Shown in pieces: positions 26,990 through 36,359 of a DNA stretch of 64,000 nucleotides (positions are counted from its first letter, which is position 1; each line of letters begins with the position of its first letter). The notes under the pieces are model-generated. The model made no database searches, was not told where the DNA came from, and saw only the letters and a program-made list of their open reading frames with translations. This stretch comes from DATMNI01 sp963817515 (GTDB lineage Bacteria; Acidobacteriota; Terriglobia; Bryobacterales; Bryobacteraceae), in NCBI GenBank assembly GCA_963817515.1, contig CAWFPJ010000025.1:62001-126000 (forward strand). Direction: 5' to 3'. A program made the translations under genes and the position numbers.

Positions 26990-27074
26990 TGGACCGTATA
27001 TCCGGCAAACGCTATCTGATCCAGCTCATCAACCGGCGAAATACCGTGACTGAAGGGATTTAGCGGCAAGATTG

Positions 27075-27848
27075 ATGGAATCAAGGGAAACAGGGCAAGC
27101 GATCGGCAGGGGAATGGACCTCGTTGGCGACTTAGCGAGTCTGGACAAGACGATGGCCGAGCGGATGATCGCATCGGTCCCTATGAAGACGCCGGTTGGC
27201 ATTCTCCTGGCGATGACCGTGGTCACTGGAGTCGTCGATGCGGTTAGTTTTCTCGCGTTGGGCCGTGTCTTCACGGCCAATATGACGGGCAATCTGGTGC
27301 TGATCGGGTTCGCATTCGCCGGAACTCCGGGGATCTCGATCTCGCGTTCCGCTGTGGCGTTAGTCGCATTTTTGTCAGGGGCTATTCTAGGTGGTCGAAT
27401 GGCATTTGACGAGTCCAGTGGGCAGCGGTGGGCGGACCAAGGCTTTGTTCTGGAAGCGCTGCTTCTTGGTGCCGGTGCGTTGACCGCAATAGGGATCGGT
27501 TCGGGCACCGCAGCCAATCCATTGCAATTGCATGCCGTCATCGCCTCAACTGCGGTCGCAATGGGACTGAGAAACGCAATCGTCAGAAAGCTCGCGGTTC
27601 CGAACATGACCACGACGGTGTTGACGTTGACGATCACCGGCCTGGCAGCCGACTCAAGCCTGGCGGGCGGAGAGAATCCACGCTGGCAGCGGCGTGGCGC
27701 CGCCATTCTGGCGATGATCTGCGGAGCCTTCGCGGGTGCTCAGATGCTGGCTTATTCGATTTCACTACCGCTCGCAGTCGCCTGTGGCATAGCTGCGATG
27801 TGCGCGGCCGCCCGCAGGCACTTGTTTTCAGAAGGGAGAGAATCGTGA
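27075..27848 (+). CDS. YoaK/DUF1275 family membrane protein
   Basis: The ~257-residue protein starts at ATG 27075 (a TTG precedes it in frame). It has six or so hydrophobic helices with the family motifs TGVVDAVSFLALGRVFTANM, TGNLVLIG, ASTAVAMGLRNAIVRKL and MTTTVLTLTITGLA. DUF1275 proteins are inner-membrane proteins of unknown function. The stop overlaps the next gene by 4 bases (GTGA), so the two are translationally coupled. Confidence 0.87.
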   Translation: MESRETGQAIGRGMDLVGDLASLDKTMAERMIASVPMKTPVGILLAMTVVTGVVDAVSFLALGRVFTANMTGNLVLIGFAFAGTPGISISRSAVALVAFLSGAILGGRMAFDESSGQRWADQGFVLEALLLGAGALTAIGIGSGTAANPLQLHAVIASTAVAMGLRNAIVRKLAVPNMTTTVLTLTITGLAADSSLAGGENPRWQRRGAAILAMICGAFAGAQMLAYSISLPLAVACGIAAMCAAARRHLFSEGRES

Positions 27849-28108
27849 AGATTGCAATTGGTTTTGTCCTGAGTTTCATCATCGGCGCTGGATGCCGTTA
27901 TTTCGACATTCCCGCAGCCAGTCCGCCGGTGATTCCTGGCGCACTCATTGTGCTTGCTATGACGCTCGGTTACTCTTCCATGGATCGGGTTCTGATCCGG
28001 AACAGGGCGGCCATAACCAAGCCACTGTGCGGAGGGCCGACAGGTCTCCCCCAGAGTATGGCAACCTCGATGCAACAATCCCAGCCAGAGGTTCGCGGGA
28101 GGTCATGA
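27845..28108 (+). CDS. XapX/DUF1427-type small membrane protein
   Basis: The 87-residue product starts at GTG 27845, overlapping the DUF1275 stop. It has two hydrophobic segments (AIGFVLSFIIGAGCRYFDIP, PPVIPGALIVLAMTLGYSSM) in the arrangement of XapX-domain proteins, with the PxSPPVxPGAL motif between them. Its function is unknown, but coupling to the DUF1275 protein suggests a joint role. Confidence 0.78.
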   Translation: MKIAIGFVLSFIIGAGCRYFDIPAASPPVIPGALIVLAMTLGYSSMDRVLIRNRAAITKPLCGGPTGLPQSMATSMQQSQPEVRGRS

Positions 28109-28204
28109 GCGGGCGATGACCAAGAGCGTCCTTGGAAATCAGGATCTAAAAGCGATTCAAACACGTCGCTCTCAGACCTGCTCTAACCTTGTGACGCGTC
28201 AACA

Positions 28205-28486
28205 ATGCTACGCATCGAGAAGCTTTTGGGTAAAACATCAACCGTTCTTAAGCTGAGCGGCAGGATTCAGGAGGAGCATCTGTCTGAGTTGCAGACAGAA
28301 ATTGAACAATGCACAGACTCGCCAAAGCTCGACTTGAAAGATGTCAACCTTTTAAATCGACCCAGCGTTCGATTTCTGATTCAGTGTGAATCTCAAGGTA
28401 TACAACTCGTTAACTGCCATCTCTTCATCCAAGAGTGGATGACACGTGAGCGTCGCCGAGCAGTTCCGCCGCCCAATAGCGAGTAG
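28205..28486 (+). CDS. Small STAS-like protein (copy 2)
   Basis: The 93-residue protein is a paralogue of 16834-17154: LSGRIQEEHLSELQ, LDLKDVNLLNRPSVRFLI, QGIQLVNCHLFIQEWMTRER. Shared positions include SGRI-x-x-EH, LDLK-x-V, LxNC and EWxTRE. As in copy 1, a sigma-54 activator lies downstream, here after 779 bp without a gene. The order suggests a duplicated module. Confidence 0.68.
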   Translation: MLRIEKLLGKTSTVLKLSGRIQEEHLSELQTEIEQCTDSPKLDLKDVNLLNRPSVRFLIQCESQGIQLVNCHLFIQEWMTRERRRAVPPPNSE

Positions 28487-29265
28487 AGCGAGTAGAATAC
28501 AGACACCGGCGATCGTCGTGATCCGAAAGGGCGGATCTCTCTCTTTACCGCAGGCTTCGCCGTATACATAAACGCCAAGGATTCGGCGCCCTCCCACGAT
28601 TTGCACTCGCGTGCGGCACTTGCTCCAGTCTTTGAAGACCTCAACAAATTTTGATGCCGCCGAGCACTTAGTCGGACAGAGCACAATCTTCTAGCTGACG
28701 TCCGACCGAGCCACCGCGGAAGCCTACTGCCTGGCGCCTCACGTCACCGCCGACGGGAAAGCGAAGCGTGACGATCGCCTTCTCCGCTATCCCGACACGC
28801 ACTTAAGGATGGACTGCGCGTGGCGAGTCGCGGAGCCGTTGCAGGGCGTCGAGTGGCTGGAGGAGCGCGCATTGTCATGAACCGCCCAATGGACCGAGAC
28901 CCTCGCCTATCGACCTCTCGTCCTGCTCCGCACAGTTGCAACCGTTTCCCACCAAGAAGAGTTATTCAGCCGTAACTCCTTCCGGGTAGCAGATTTATGT
29001 AATTGGCTCACACGTCACTGCTCGCTATGATCGTCCGTAATGGAGGGCAACGTCATGCGAGTTCCCAAAGTGCTCCGATCGCCGATGCGCCCGGAACGCT
29101 CTGGCAAACCGCCCGATGGTCGCGCTCCAGGAAATCAGTATTGCACATTGCCGCTAAATGGAGCCTTACGATGAGTTTTGCCTCGCCTAGTCTAAACGTT
29201 TCCAACTATTTATGTTACCGTGACATCCGAATCGCGCATCTGATCATCTCTCAGATCTTGCGGAA
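28487..29265. other. 779-bp gene-poor region between STAS-like copy 2 and the second activator
   Basis: Open frames on both strands here (for example 28352-28684 minus and 29003-29386 plus) have no coherent motif and overlap better genes. It is probably eroded sequence from the duplication, including any promoter for the downstream activator. Confidence 0.4.
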
Positions 29266-30321
29266 TTGTCCAAGTGCGTTAACGAAGAGGTGCTGGACCT
29301 CCGCGAGGAAGTTCTGTCGACCTCCATGTTCGAGGAAATCGTCGGCTCGTCAGAGGCGATCAGGGGAGTTGCGGGACAAGGGATGAGGGTCGCTCCCTCG
29401 GGGGCCACAGTCCTCATCACCGGAGAGAGTGGCACGGGAAAGGAACTCATCGCCCGCGCAATTCACAAAAGGTCGCAGCGGTCGGCATCGCCTTTCACAA
29501 AAATGAACTGCGCCGCTACCCCACCCTCGCTGATCGCAGCCGAGCTCTTCGGTTACGAGAAAGGTGCCTTCACCGGCGCCAATCAGCGGCACGCCGGCCG
29601 TTTCGAAATCGCGAACCACGGGACGATTTTCCTGGATGAGATCGGCGATATGCCAGTCGAAACCCAGATCGCCCTGTTGCGCGTGCTCCAGGAACGCGAG
29701 TTCGAGCGGGTTGGAGGTACGCAAAGCATCTCCGTTGACGTTCGAGTGATCGCAGCCACAAACTGCGATCTCCGGGCCGCGGTTCGTTCCGGGAAGTTCC
29801 GTCTGGACCTCTTTTATCGCTTGAACGTCTTTCCGATCCACGTCTTCCCTCTTCGGGAGCGCCAGGAGGACATTCTTCTCCTTGTTAAGTATTTCATCGA
29901 ACGATATGGTGCTAAGACGGGCAAAACGATTCGTTGGATTGATAAGCAAACGGCGCAGCTCCTCGAGGGCTATGACTGGCCGGGAAACATCCGGGAACTT
30001 CAGAATGTGGTTGAGCGAGCCATGATCCTGTGTGATGCGGATACGTTCTTTGTGGAAAAAGCATGGCTGCACCCGGAATCAGAGCCCGGACTCGGCCTGC
30101 GGCCGTCCCTGACAACTCGAGAGCGAGAGCTCATTGAAGCCGCCTTGGCGGAGAGTCATGGGAAGGTTGCCGGTCCGGACGGAACTGCCCGGAGGCTCGG
30201 GATTCCGCGAACTACCTTGGAATCTAAGATCAAGAGTCTCCGGATCAATAAACACCGCTATGGGCTGGAATCTGACGTTACGGGATCGGGGGGCGAATAC
30301 CGTGTATTTTGTCGACGATGA
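29266..30321 (+). CDS. Second stand-alone sigma-54 activator, probably 5'-truncated
   Basis: The 351-residue frame begins at TTG 29266; the first internal ATG is 29326, inside the conserved STSMFEEIVGSS block. It is closely related to 17284-18393 throughout: GESGTGKELIARAIHKRSQR, ELFGYEKGAFTGANQRHAGR, IFLDEIGDMPVETQIALLRV, YDWPGNIRELQNVVERAM and the HTH TARRLGIPRTTLESKIKSLR. Catalytic and sigma-54 contact motifs are intact. The variable N-terminus is shorter than in copy 1 and lacks a good RBS, so expression is uncertain. The last ~15 residues read through into what was the following response-regulator gene. Confidence 0.8.
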   Translation: MSKCVNEEVLDLREEVLSTSMFEEIVGSSEAIRGVAGQGMRVAPSGATVLITGESGTGKELIARAIHKRSQRSASPFTKMNCAATPPSLIAAELFGYEKGAFTGANQRHAGRFEIANHGTIFLDEIGDMPVETQIALLRVLQEREFERVGGTQSISVDVRVIAATNCDLRAAVRSGKFRLDLFYRLNVFPIHVFPLRERQEDILLLVKYFIERYGAKTGKTIRWIDKQTAQLLEGYDWPGNIRELQNVVERAMILCDADTFFVEKAWLHPESEPGLGLRPSLTTRERELIEAALAESHGKVAGPDGTARRLGIPRTTLESKIKSLRINKHRYGLESDVTGSGGEYRVFCRR

Positions 30322-30470
30322 CTCAGTTGCTACGTGAAGCACTCTGTAACTTGATGCGGCCTTCTATCTGGATAAAGGCGCGAATGGCTTTTCAGAAAGG
30401 CCATTGACGGCCAGGCGCTTCTCGATCTGATAGATGACCTATTAACTCGGCCGGTTAAGCCCAAGTCTTA
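30280..30470 (+). pseudogene. FixJ-type response regulator remnant
   Basis: Around 30290-30335 one frame reads ANTVYFVDDDSVAT, the start of a receiver domain. After a short gap another frame near 30390-30450 reads FRKAIDGQALLDLIDDLLTR, the end of a receiver domain. The middle, including the phospho-acceptor Asp, and the whole HTH are missing. It corresponds to the FixJ-like gene that follows activator copy 1, so the duplicated module once extended this far. Confidence 0.7.
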
Positions 30471-30761
30471 ATGGAAGAGGGCCCGCGAGGAGATGGGGCC
30501 CGGTTGAATCAATTCACTGGCACCTGAGGCGCCGCTGACGGCTCTTCTTGTTCGCCAGAGCGATCCGAAAGCCGGCGTTTCGGCACTTACCGCTGGCTGC
30601 AGCTAGCTACAGCACGCCTGCAAAGGCGACACGGACCTTCGGCTCAAAACTCGGCTTGATTCTTTCGAAAAGCCCCAACAAGAGAACCTGGCCCAATCTC
30701 TTCCCAGTTGAAGAGAAAGAACGTGGCCCTCAATACCACGGCTTCCGGAGGGAGAAGAACG
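30471..30761. other. Intergenic leader of the acyl-CoA cluster
   Basis: No gene is supported here. The region should carry the promoter for the cluster starting at 30762. A strong GGAGGGAG Shine-Dalgarno lies at its end. Confidence 0.4.
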
Positions 30762-31719
30762 ATGGCTTTAAACAAACCTATACAGAAGATTGCGATTGTC
30801 GGGACAGGCGTAATTGGTGCGAGCTGGGCGTCTGAATTTCTTGCACACGGTTTTGACGTGGTCGCCACCGACCCCGCGGCAAACGCTGAGCAGAATTTGC
30901 GCAAGTTCGTCGACGCGGCATGGCCCGCTCTCACCGCAGAAGGGCCTTGCAAAGACCGCGTCGCGCAACAGACTAAGTTTTTCGCAGGACATGAGGAAGG
31001 CTGTCTCAGACGCCGACTTCGTTCAGGAAAATGGCCCCGAACGACCCGACTTCAAAATCAAGCTCTTCGCCGACATCGACGCGTCGACGCCGCCCGATTC
31101 GCTCATTGCGTCGAGTTCGTCCGGCATCACCATGAGTTTGACCCAGTCCGCCTGCAAGCACCCCGAACGCTGCGTCATTGGGCATCCGTTCAATCCTCCG
31201 CACATGGTTCCGCTCGTTGAAGTAGTGGGCGGATCGAAGACGTCGGAGGAAGCGGTCAGGCGCGCAATCGAGTTTTACGCCTCCATCGGAAAGAAACCAA
31301 TTCACGTCCGCAAAGAGGTGGTCGGACACGTCGCCAATCGATTGCAGGCTGCCGTGTATCGGGAGGTCGTCAATCTCATTCATCAGGGTGTTGTGGATGT
31401 TGCCGATGCTGACACGGCAGTCTGCTGGGGCCCCGGATTGCGATGGGGACTCATGGGACCAAGCATGTTGTTCCACCTTGGCGGTGGCGAGGGCGGAATC
31501 AGGCACTTCATGGAGCATCTGTCCGGCCCCGTTGCGACGTGGTGGAAGGACCTGGGAAGCTTTACCGATTGGCCCGAGGGAAGCAAGGAAACAATTGTTG
31601 ATGGCGTCCTCAAGGAGGCGAATGGACGCAGCATCGATGAATTGGCAGAGACGCGCGACGAATTACTGCTGGAACTGGTGAAACTCCGGATGCTTCAGAC
31701 GCAGACGCTTACGAAATAG
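30762..31719 (+). CDS. 3-hydroxyacyl-CoA / L-carnitine-type dehydrogenase, frameshifted
   Basis: The start is ATG 30762 behind GGAGGGAG. The N-terminal frame has the Rossmann motif IAIVGTGVIGASWASEFLAH and VVATDPAANAEQNLRKFVDA; the rest follows in another frame from about 30943 (LAKTASRNRLSFSQDMRKAV, DADFVQENGPERPDFK, GHPFNPPHMVPLVEVVGG, HVRKEVVGHVANRLQAAVYR). Joining AAWPALTAE to KGLAKTASR restores a ~318-residue protein. CWGPGLRWGLMGPSMLFHLG and the size point to the carnitine 3-dehydrogenase branch, which oxidises a 3-hydroxyl with NAD. The exact substrate is uncertain. Confidence 0.83.
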
Positions 31720-31734
31720 GGGAAGGCGAACCAA

Positions 31735-33057
31735 ATGGGCGAGCGAATTCCTCACGTCGTCATCGTCGGTGGTGGCTTTGGCGGCCTTGCGGCAGCCAAG
31801 GCGCTTAAGAACGCACCCGCGCGCGTCACTCTCATCGATCGATCGAATCACCATTTGTTTCAACCCCTGCTGTATCAGGTTGCGACATCGGTGTTAACGC
31901 CGGGGCAGATCGGTTCTCCGATACGCAATATTCTGCGCAAGCAACGTAATACAACCGTCGTCCTCGGTGAGGTGACCGGACTCGATGTCGAGAAGAAGTG
32001 CGTATTCGTGGACGTTACCGATAGGTCGGGAGTCCCGATTCCCTACGATTTTCTCGTGTTGGCGACGGGCGTCACGCACAGCTATTTCGGGCACGACGAA
32101 TTCGCCGCGCACGCGCCTGGCCTGAAAACCCTCGCCGACGCGGTCGCGATCCGCAACGGAGTATTACAAGCGTTCGAACAGGCCGAAGCCGAGGAGGATC
32201 CCAGCCGCCACCGCGATTTGCTGACATTCGTCCTGGTCGGGGCGGGCCCAACGGGAGTTGAGATGGCCAGCGCGATTGCCGTGCTGGTCCGCAATACATT
32301 GAAATCGGAATTTCGCAGAATTGATCCGGCGTCGGCGCGAATCGTTCTCTTCGATGCAGCGCCGCGCGTCCTCGGAACGTTCTCCGAGAAAATTTCTGCG
32401 GCCGCCAGGAAGCGCCTGGAGTCTCTCGGCGTCGAGGTCCGGCTGGGGCATGCAGTGGATCAGATCGACGCCGATGGCGTGATCGTCGCGGGCGAACGAA
32501 TTTCCAGCAAAACGGTGATTTGGACCGCCGGCGTCGCGCCGTCGGCCGCTGGCAAGTGGTTAAAAGCGCCAACCGATCGGGCTGGCCGCGTGCGTGTTCA
32601 AAACGATCTCTCCGTAACCGGCCATCCGGAGATTTTCGTCGTCGGAGACACCGCATCGCTCGACCAAGAGGGCCGGCCTCTGCCTGGCGTCGCGCAGGTC
32701 GCGATCCAGCAAGGTCGATATGCCGGAAAATTGATTTACCGCACAATCGCCGGTCAACCGGCCCCACCGCCTTTCCGCTATTTCGATAAAGGCAACATGG
32801 CCGTCGTTGGAAAAGGGTTTGCGGTCCTGCAGAGTGGAAAGTTCCAAATGTCCGGGTTCATCGCATGGCTCGCGTGGGCGGGGGTTCATCTCCAATTTCT
32901 CGCGCAATCGAGCCTGCGCGTAAGCGTTTTCGTTCAATGGGTATGGACCTATCTCACCGGACAGCGTGGCTCACGGCTCATCGTCAACCATCGCAGTTGC
33001 AACCCAACAATACCCAGATCCGAAGGCTCCTCAGTTGTGACTGTAGCGAACAAATAA
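31735..33057 (+). CDS. Type II NADH dehydrogenase-like FAD oxidoreductase
   Basis: The 440-residue protein has an FAD-binding VVIVGGGFGGLAAAKALKNA, the quinone/FAD-site NHHLFQPLLYQVATSVL, FLVLATGVTHSYFGHDEF, an NAD-binding FVLVGAGPTGVEMASAIA and the C-terminal FAD motif EIFVVGDTASL, then VAQVAIQQGRYAGKLI. A hydrophobic C-terminal stretch (FIAWLAWAGVHLQFL) fits membrane attachment as in NDH-2. It should pass electrons from NADH to quinone without proton pumping. Its place between the dehydrogenases, 15-16 bp from each neighbour, suggests it reoxidises NADH they make. Confidence 0.9.
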   Translation: MGERIPHVVIVGGGFGGLAAAKALKNAPARVTLIDRSNHHLFQPLLYQVATSVLTPGQIGSPIRNILRKQRNTTVVLGEVTGLDVEKKCVFVDVTDRSGVPIPYDFLVLATGVTHSYFGHDEFAAHAPGLKTLADAVAIRNGVLQAFEQAEAEEDPSRHRDLLTFVLVGAGPTGVEMASAIAVLVRNTLKSEFRRIDPASARIVLFDAAPRVLGTFSEKISAAARKRLESLGVEVRLGHAVDQIDADGVIVAGERISSKTVIWTAGVAPSAAGKWLKAPTDRAGRVRVQNDLSVTGHPEIFVVGDTASLDQEGRPLPGVAQVAIQQGRYAGKLIYRTIAGQPAPPPFRYFDKGNMAVVGKGFAVLQSGKFQMSGFIAWLAWAGVHLQFLAQSSLRVSVFVQWVWTYLTGQRGSRLIVNHRSCNPTIPRSEGSSVVTVANK

Positions 33058-33073
33058 GTTTACGAGAAAACAT

Positions 33074-34278
33074 ATGGCGACACTCATTGCAAAACCCGAC
33101 GTACAATTACCGAAACCAAATGGCGACTTCTATCAGGTGACCGAGGTCCTGAACGACTCCGAACGGGCGGTCCTGCAGAAGGTTCGAACGTTTATGGAGA
33201 GCAAGGTCGCGCCGGTCATCAACCAATATTGGCTGGAGGATTCCTTTCCGTTCGACTTAGTGCCGGGCTTTCGGGATCTCCAGGTCGCAGGTATGGGCTA
33301 TCACGGCTATGGATGCGCGGGCGGCAGCACCTTGCTCGCGGGGTTTGTCGCGATGGAGATCGCTCGCGTGGATTGCTCGTTCGCGACCTTTTTCGGCGTC
33401 CACAGCGGATTGGCAATGGGTTCGATCTTCCTCTGCGGATCCGAAGAGCAAAAACAGAAGTGGCTGCCGCCGATGGCCCGCCTGGAAAAAATCGGCTCCT
33501 TCGGCTTGACTGAGCCGCTGGTCGGTTCAGGCGCCTCGGGCGGACTGCTCACAACGGCGCGACGCGAAGGCGACACCTGGGTCCTGAACGGGCAGAAGAA
33601 GTGGATCGGCAATGCCACCTGGGGCGACGTAACGATTATCTGGGCGCGCGACGTGGCAGACAACCAGGTGAAGGGGTTCATCGTCGAAAACAAAACTCCC
33701 GGCTTCAAAGCCGAAAAAATCCAACACAAGATGGCGCTGCGCGTCGTCCAAAACGCGCTGATCACACTCGAGAACTGCGTGTGCCGGAAGAAAACCGTCT
33801 GCAAATGGACACGTCCTTCCGCGACACTGCGCGTGTACTGCGCATGACGCGCGCGTTCGTGGCTTGGGAAGCGGTGGGTTGCGCGATCGGAGCTTATGAA
33901 CACGCGCTCGCCTATGCGCAGACGCGCGAGCAGTTCGGGAAGCCCATCGCGAAATTCCAGCTTATACAGGACCTGCTGGTGAAAATGCTCGGCAATATCA
34001 CGGCGTCGCTCTGCATGGTGGTCCGATTGTCCCAGTTGCAGGACGAGGGAAAGCTGAAGGATGAGCACGCGTCGCTCGCCAAGGCATTCTGCACCGTGAA
34101 AATGCGCGAGACAGTCGGGTACGCCCGCGAACTCCTCGGGGCGAATGGCATCTCGCTCGATTACCAGGTCGGCCGCTTTGTCGCGGATGCCGAAGCCATT
34201 TATTCCTACGAAGGCACCCGCGAAATGAATACGCTCATCGTCGGCAAAGCGATTACCGGAATGGGGGCGTTCGTTTAG
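33074..34278 (+). CDS. Acyl-CoA dehydrogenase (glutaryl-CoA dehydrogenase-like), frameshifted
   Basis: The N-terminal frame (33074 to ~33778) has VLQKVRTFMESKVAPVINQY, VAMEIARVDCSFATFFGVHS, SFGLTEPLVGSGASGGLLTT and WVLNGQKKWIGNATWGD. The C-terminal frame continues VPEENRLQ, SFRDTARVLRMTRAFVAWEA, AYAQTREQFGKPIAKFQLIQ and ends YEGTREMNTLIVGKAITGMG, with the catalytic Glu in SYEGTRE. One missing base near 33778 (ENC-RVPEEN) separates the halves. Length and motifs put it near glutaryl-CoA-type enzymes. It should be FAD-dependent and introduce the 2,3 double bond that the next gene's product hydrates. Confidence 0.88.
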
Positions 34279-34295
34279 AAGTCATGGAGAAAGAG

Positions 34296-35102
34296 ATGAG
34301 TCAAACGACCGTAGCAGGGTTATCGCTCGAAACCGTTCTATACGAGAAGAAGGGCGGTTTCGCTTACATCACAATGAATCGTCCCAAGGTCCTCAATGCC
34401 CTCAATAGAAGAGCACTCGCCGATTTGCGTGAGGCATTTCAGGACGCCAAAGACGATCCGGAAGTCCGCGGTGCAATCATTACCGGGGCCGGAGAAAAAG
34501 CATTCATCGCCGGCGCCGACATCAACGAGGTCGCGACAGACACGCCCGTCGAAGCGGAGCAGAAGACGCGCGATGGACAGGCTGTAATGGATCTGATCGA
34601 GAGCCTGGGCAAACCCGCCATCGCCGCCGTGAACGGTTTCGCTCTCGGCGGAGGCTGCGAGACCGCGCTTGCGTGCACAGTTCGCATCGCCTCGGAAAAT
34701 GCCAAGTTCGGTTTGCCCGAAGTGAAGCTCGGAATCATCCCGGGCTACGGCGGGACGCAGAGGCTTCCGCGCCTCGTAGGAAAGGGCCGCGCGCTGCAGA
34801 TGATTCTCACCGGCGAAATGATCAATGCGCAGGAAGCTTATCGCATCGGCCTCGTAAATGAAGTCGTCCCCGCGCCGGAGCTGATTGGCCGAGCCGAAGC
34901 GGTATTGAAGCAGATGGCCGGCAACGCGCCGCTTTCTGTGAGGTACGCTCTTCAGGCTGTCAACAAAGGTCTTGAGACCAGCCTCTCGGAAGGTCTGCTC
35001 ATCGAATCGTCGCTGGTCGCGATCTGCACCTCAACCGAGGACAAGAAGGAAGGTACGACTGCATTTCTCGAGAAGCGTGCGGCCAACTTCAAGGGACGCT
35101 AA
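34296..35102 (+). CDS. Enoyl-CoA hydratase/isomerase (crotonase)
   Basis: The start at ATG 34296 is preferred because GGAGAAAG precedes it; ATG 34284 is in frame. The ~268-residue protein has the crotonase core ITMNRPKVLNALNRRALADL, FIAGADINEVA (oxyanion hole), AAVNGFALGGGCETALACTV (second oxyanion hole), FGLPEVKLGIIPGYGGTQRL with the catalytic Glu in LPEVKLG, and an AFLEKRAANFKGR end. Both catalytic glutamate regions look intact. It lies 17 bp after the acyl-CoA dehydrogenase gene. Confidence 0.92.
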   Translation: MSQTTVAGLSLETVLYEKKGGFAYITMNRPKVLNALNRRALADLREAFQDAKDDPEVRGAIITGAGEKAFIAGADINEVATDTPVEAEQKTRDGQAVMDLIESLGKPAIAAVNGFALGGGCETALACTVRIASENAKFGLPEVKLGIIPGYGGTQRLPRLVGKGRALQMILTGEMINAQEAYRIGLVNEVVPAPELIGRAEAVLKQMAGNAPLSVRYALQAVNKGLETSLSEGLLIESSLVAICTSTEDKKEGTTAFLEKRAANFKGR

Positions 35103-35110
35103 GGAGTCAC

Positions 35111-36359
35111 ATGAACACGAATTACATTTTTACGGGCTTAAAAGTTGTGGATCTCTCCAGTTTCCTGGCGGGTCCTGGCGCGGCGACAGTGCTTTCGGAC
35201 TTCGGCGCCGACGTCATTAAGGTTGAACCGCCAGGAATCGGCGATCCGCACCGGATGACATATAAGATTCCACCTTTTCCGAGCGCCAAAGAGAACTACA
35301 GCTGGCAGCTTTCCAATCGCAACAAGCGGGGACTGGCGCTCGACTTGAAATCGCCACGCTCCAGAGAGATTCTGGAACGCCTGGTCAAATGGGCCGACGT
35401 TCTGGTCGTTAACTTCCCGCCTCCGGTGCGTAAAAGACTCAAGCTGACCTATGAAGACATCGCACCCTGGAATCCGCGTCTGGTCTATGCGGACATCACT
35501 GGATACGGAGACGAAGGTCCCGATACCGATCTTCCGGGATTCGATATCACAGCCTATTGGTCGCGGAGCGGTCTGCTCGATATGACCCGAGATGCCGGCG
35601 CTCCTCCCACCTTACCGGTGCCCGCCAGTGGAGACCACGCGACCGCGATGGGCCTTTATTCCGCGATCGTCACGGGCTTGTACCGGCGCGAGCGCACTGG
35701 CGAGGGTTGCTATGTGACCACCTCGCTCATCGGCGAAGGAATCTGGGCCTCCGCGGTGTTGGTTCAGGCTGCTCTGTGCAACGCGAAGTTCTACCCGCTT
35801 CATGATCGAAAGAACCCGCCTAACGCAATCTTCAACGTCTACCAGACCTCGGACAACCGTTGGTTTCTGATTGTGATGCAACCTAAGGATTGGCCGGCTC
35901 TCCCTGGCGCCATCGGCCACCCGGAACTCCTGTCTGATCCTCGTTTCGCGGATGACGCCGCTCGGGCGAAGAACTCGGCGCAACTCGCGGCGATCCTGGA
36001 TCAGATCTTCACCGCGCAACCGCTGGCACACTGGCACGACGCTTTCGAGCGCGCTCGCATCACCTACGGAATCGTCAAAACCGCGGCCGAGGTTACAACG
36101 GATCCACAGGTTCTCGCGAACGAGATGATCGTGCCGATCGAAGGCGGCGGCGAGCACTTAACGCAGAACCGTCAGTAGCCCGATCAAAGTTCACGGTGTG
36201 CCAAAAGCAAAAGCGCGACGCGCACCGGAGCTTGGCGAGCACAACGACGAAGTGCTGCGAGAGCTCGGATTCAGCGCTGACCAGATTGAGGCGTTTCGAG
36301 CCAGTGCGACTATTCCGCCGTCAAGTCAGGGTGCTGAGGTCGTAGGAGGTAAACGATGA
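35111..36359 (+). CDS. CaiB/BaiF-type CoA transferase (family III), frameshifted near its end
   Basis: The protein begins with LKVVDLSSFLAGPGAATVLS and DFGADVIKVEPPGIGDPHR, continues NRNKRGLALDLKSPRSREIL, has the catalytic Asp region ITGYGDEGPDTDLPGFDITA and later DHATAMGLYSAIVTGLYRRE. The main frame stops at 36178, but the usual C-terminus continues in another frame: TVSSPIKVHGVPKAKARRAP, ELGEHNDEVLRELGF, stopping at 36357-36359, where it overlaps the next ATG by 4 bases. One indel near 36160 explains this. It should transfer CoA between carboxylic acids. Confidence 0.87.

Noticed and set aside
28352..28684. Minus-strand 110-residue frame with one hydrophobic stretch
   Set aside because: It overlaps the STAS-like gene in antisense and shows no coherent domain.
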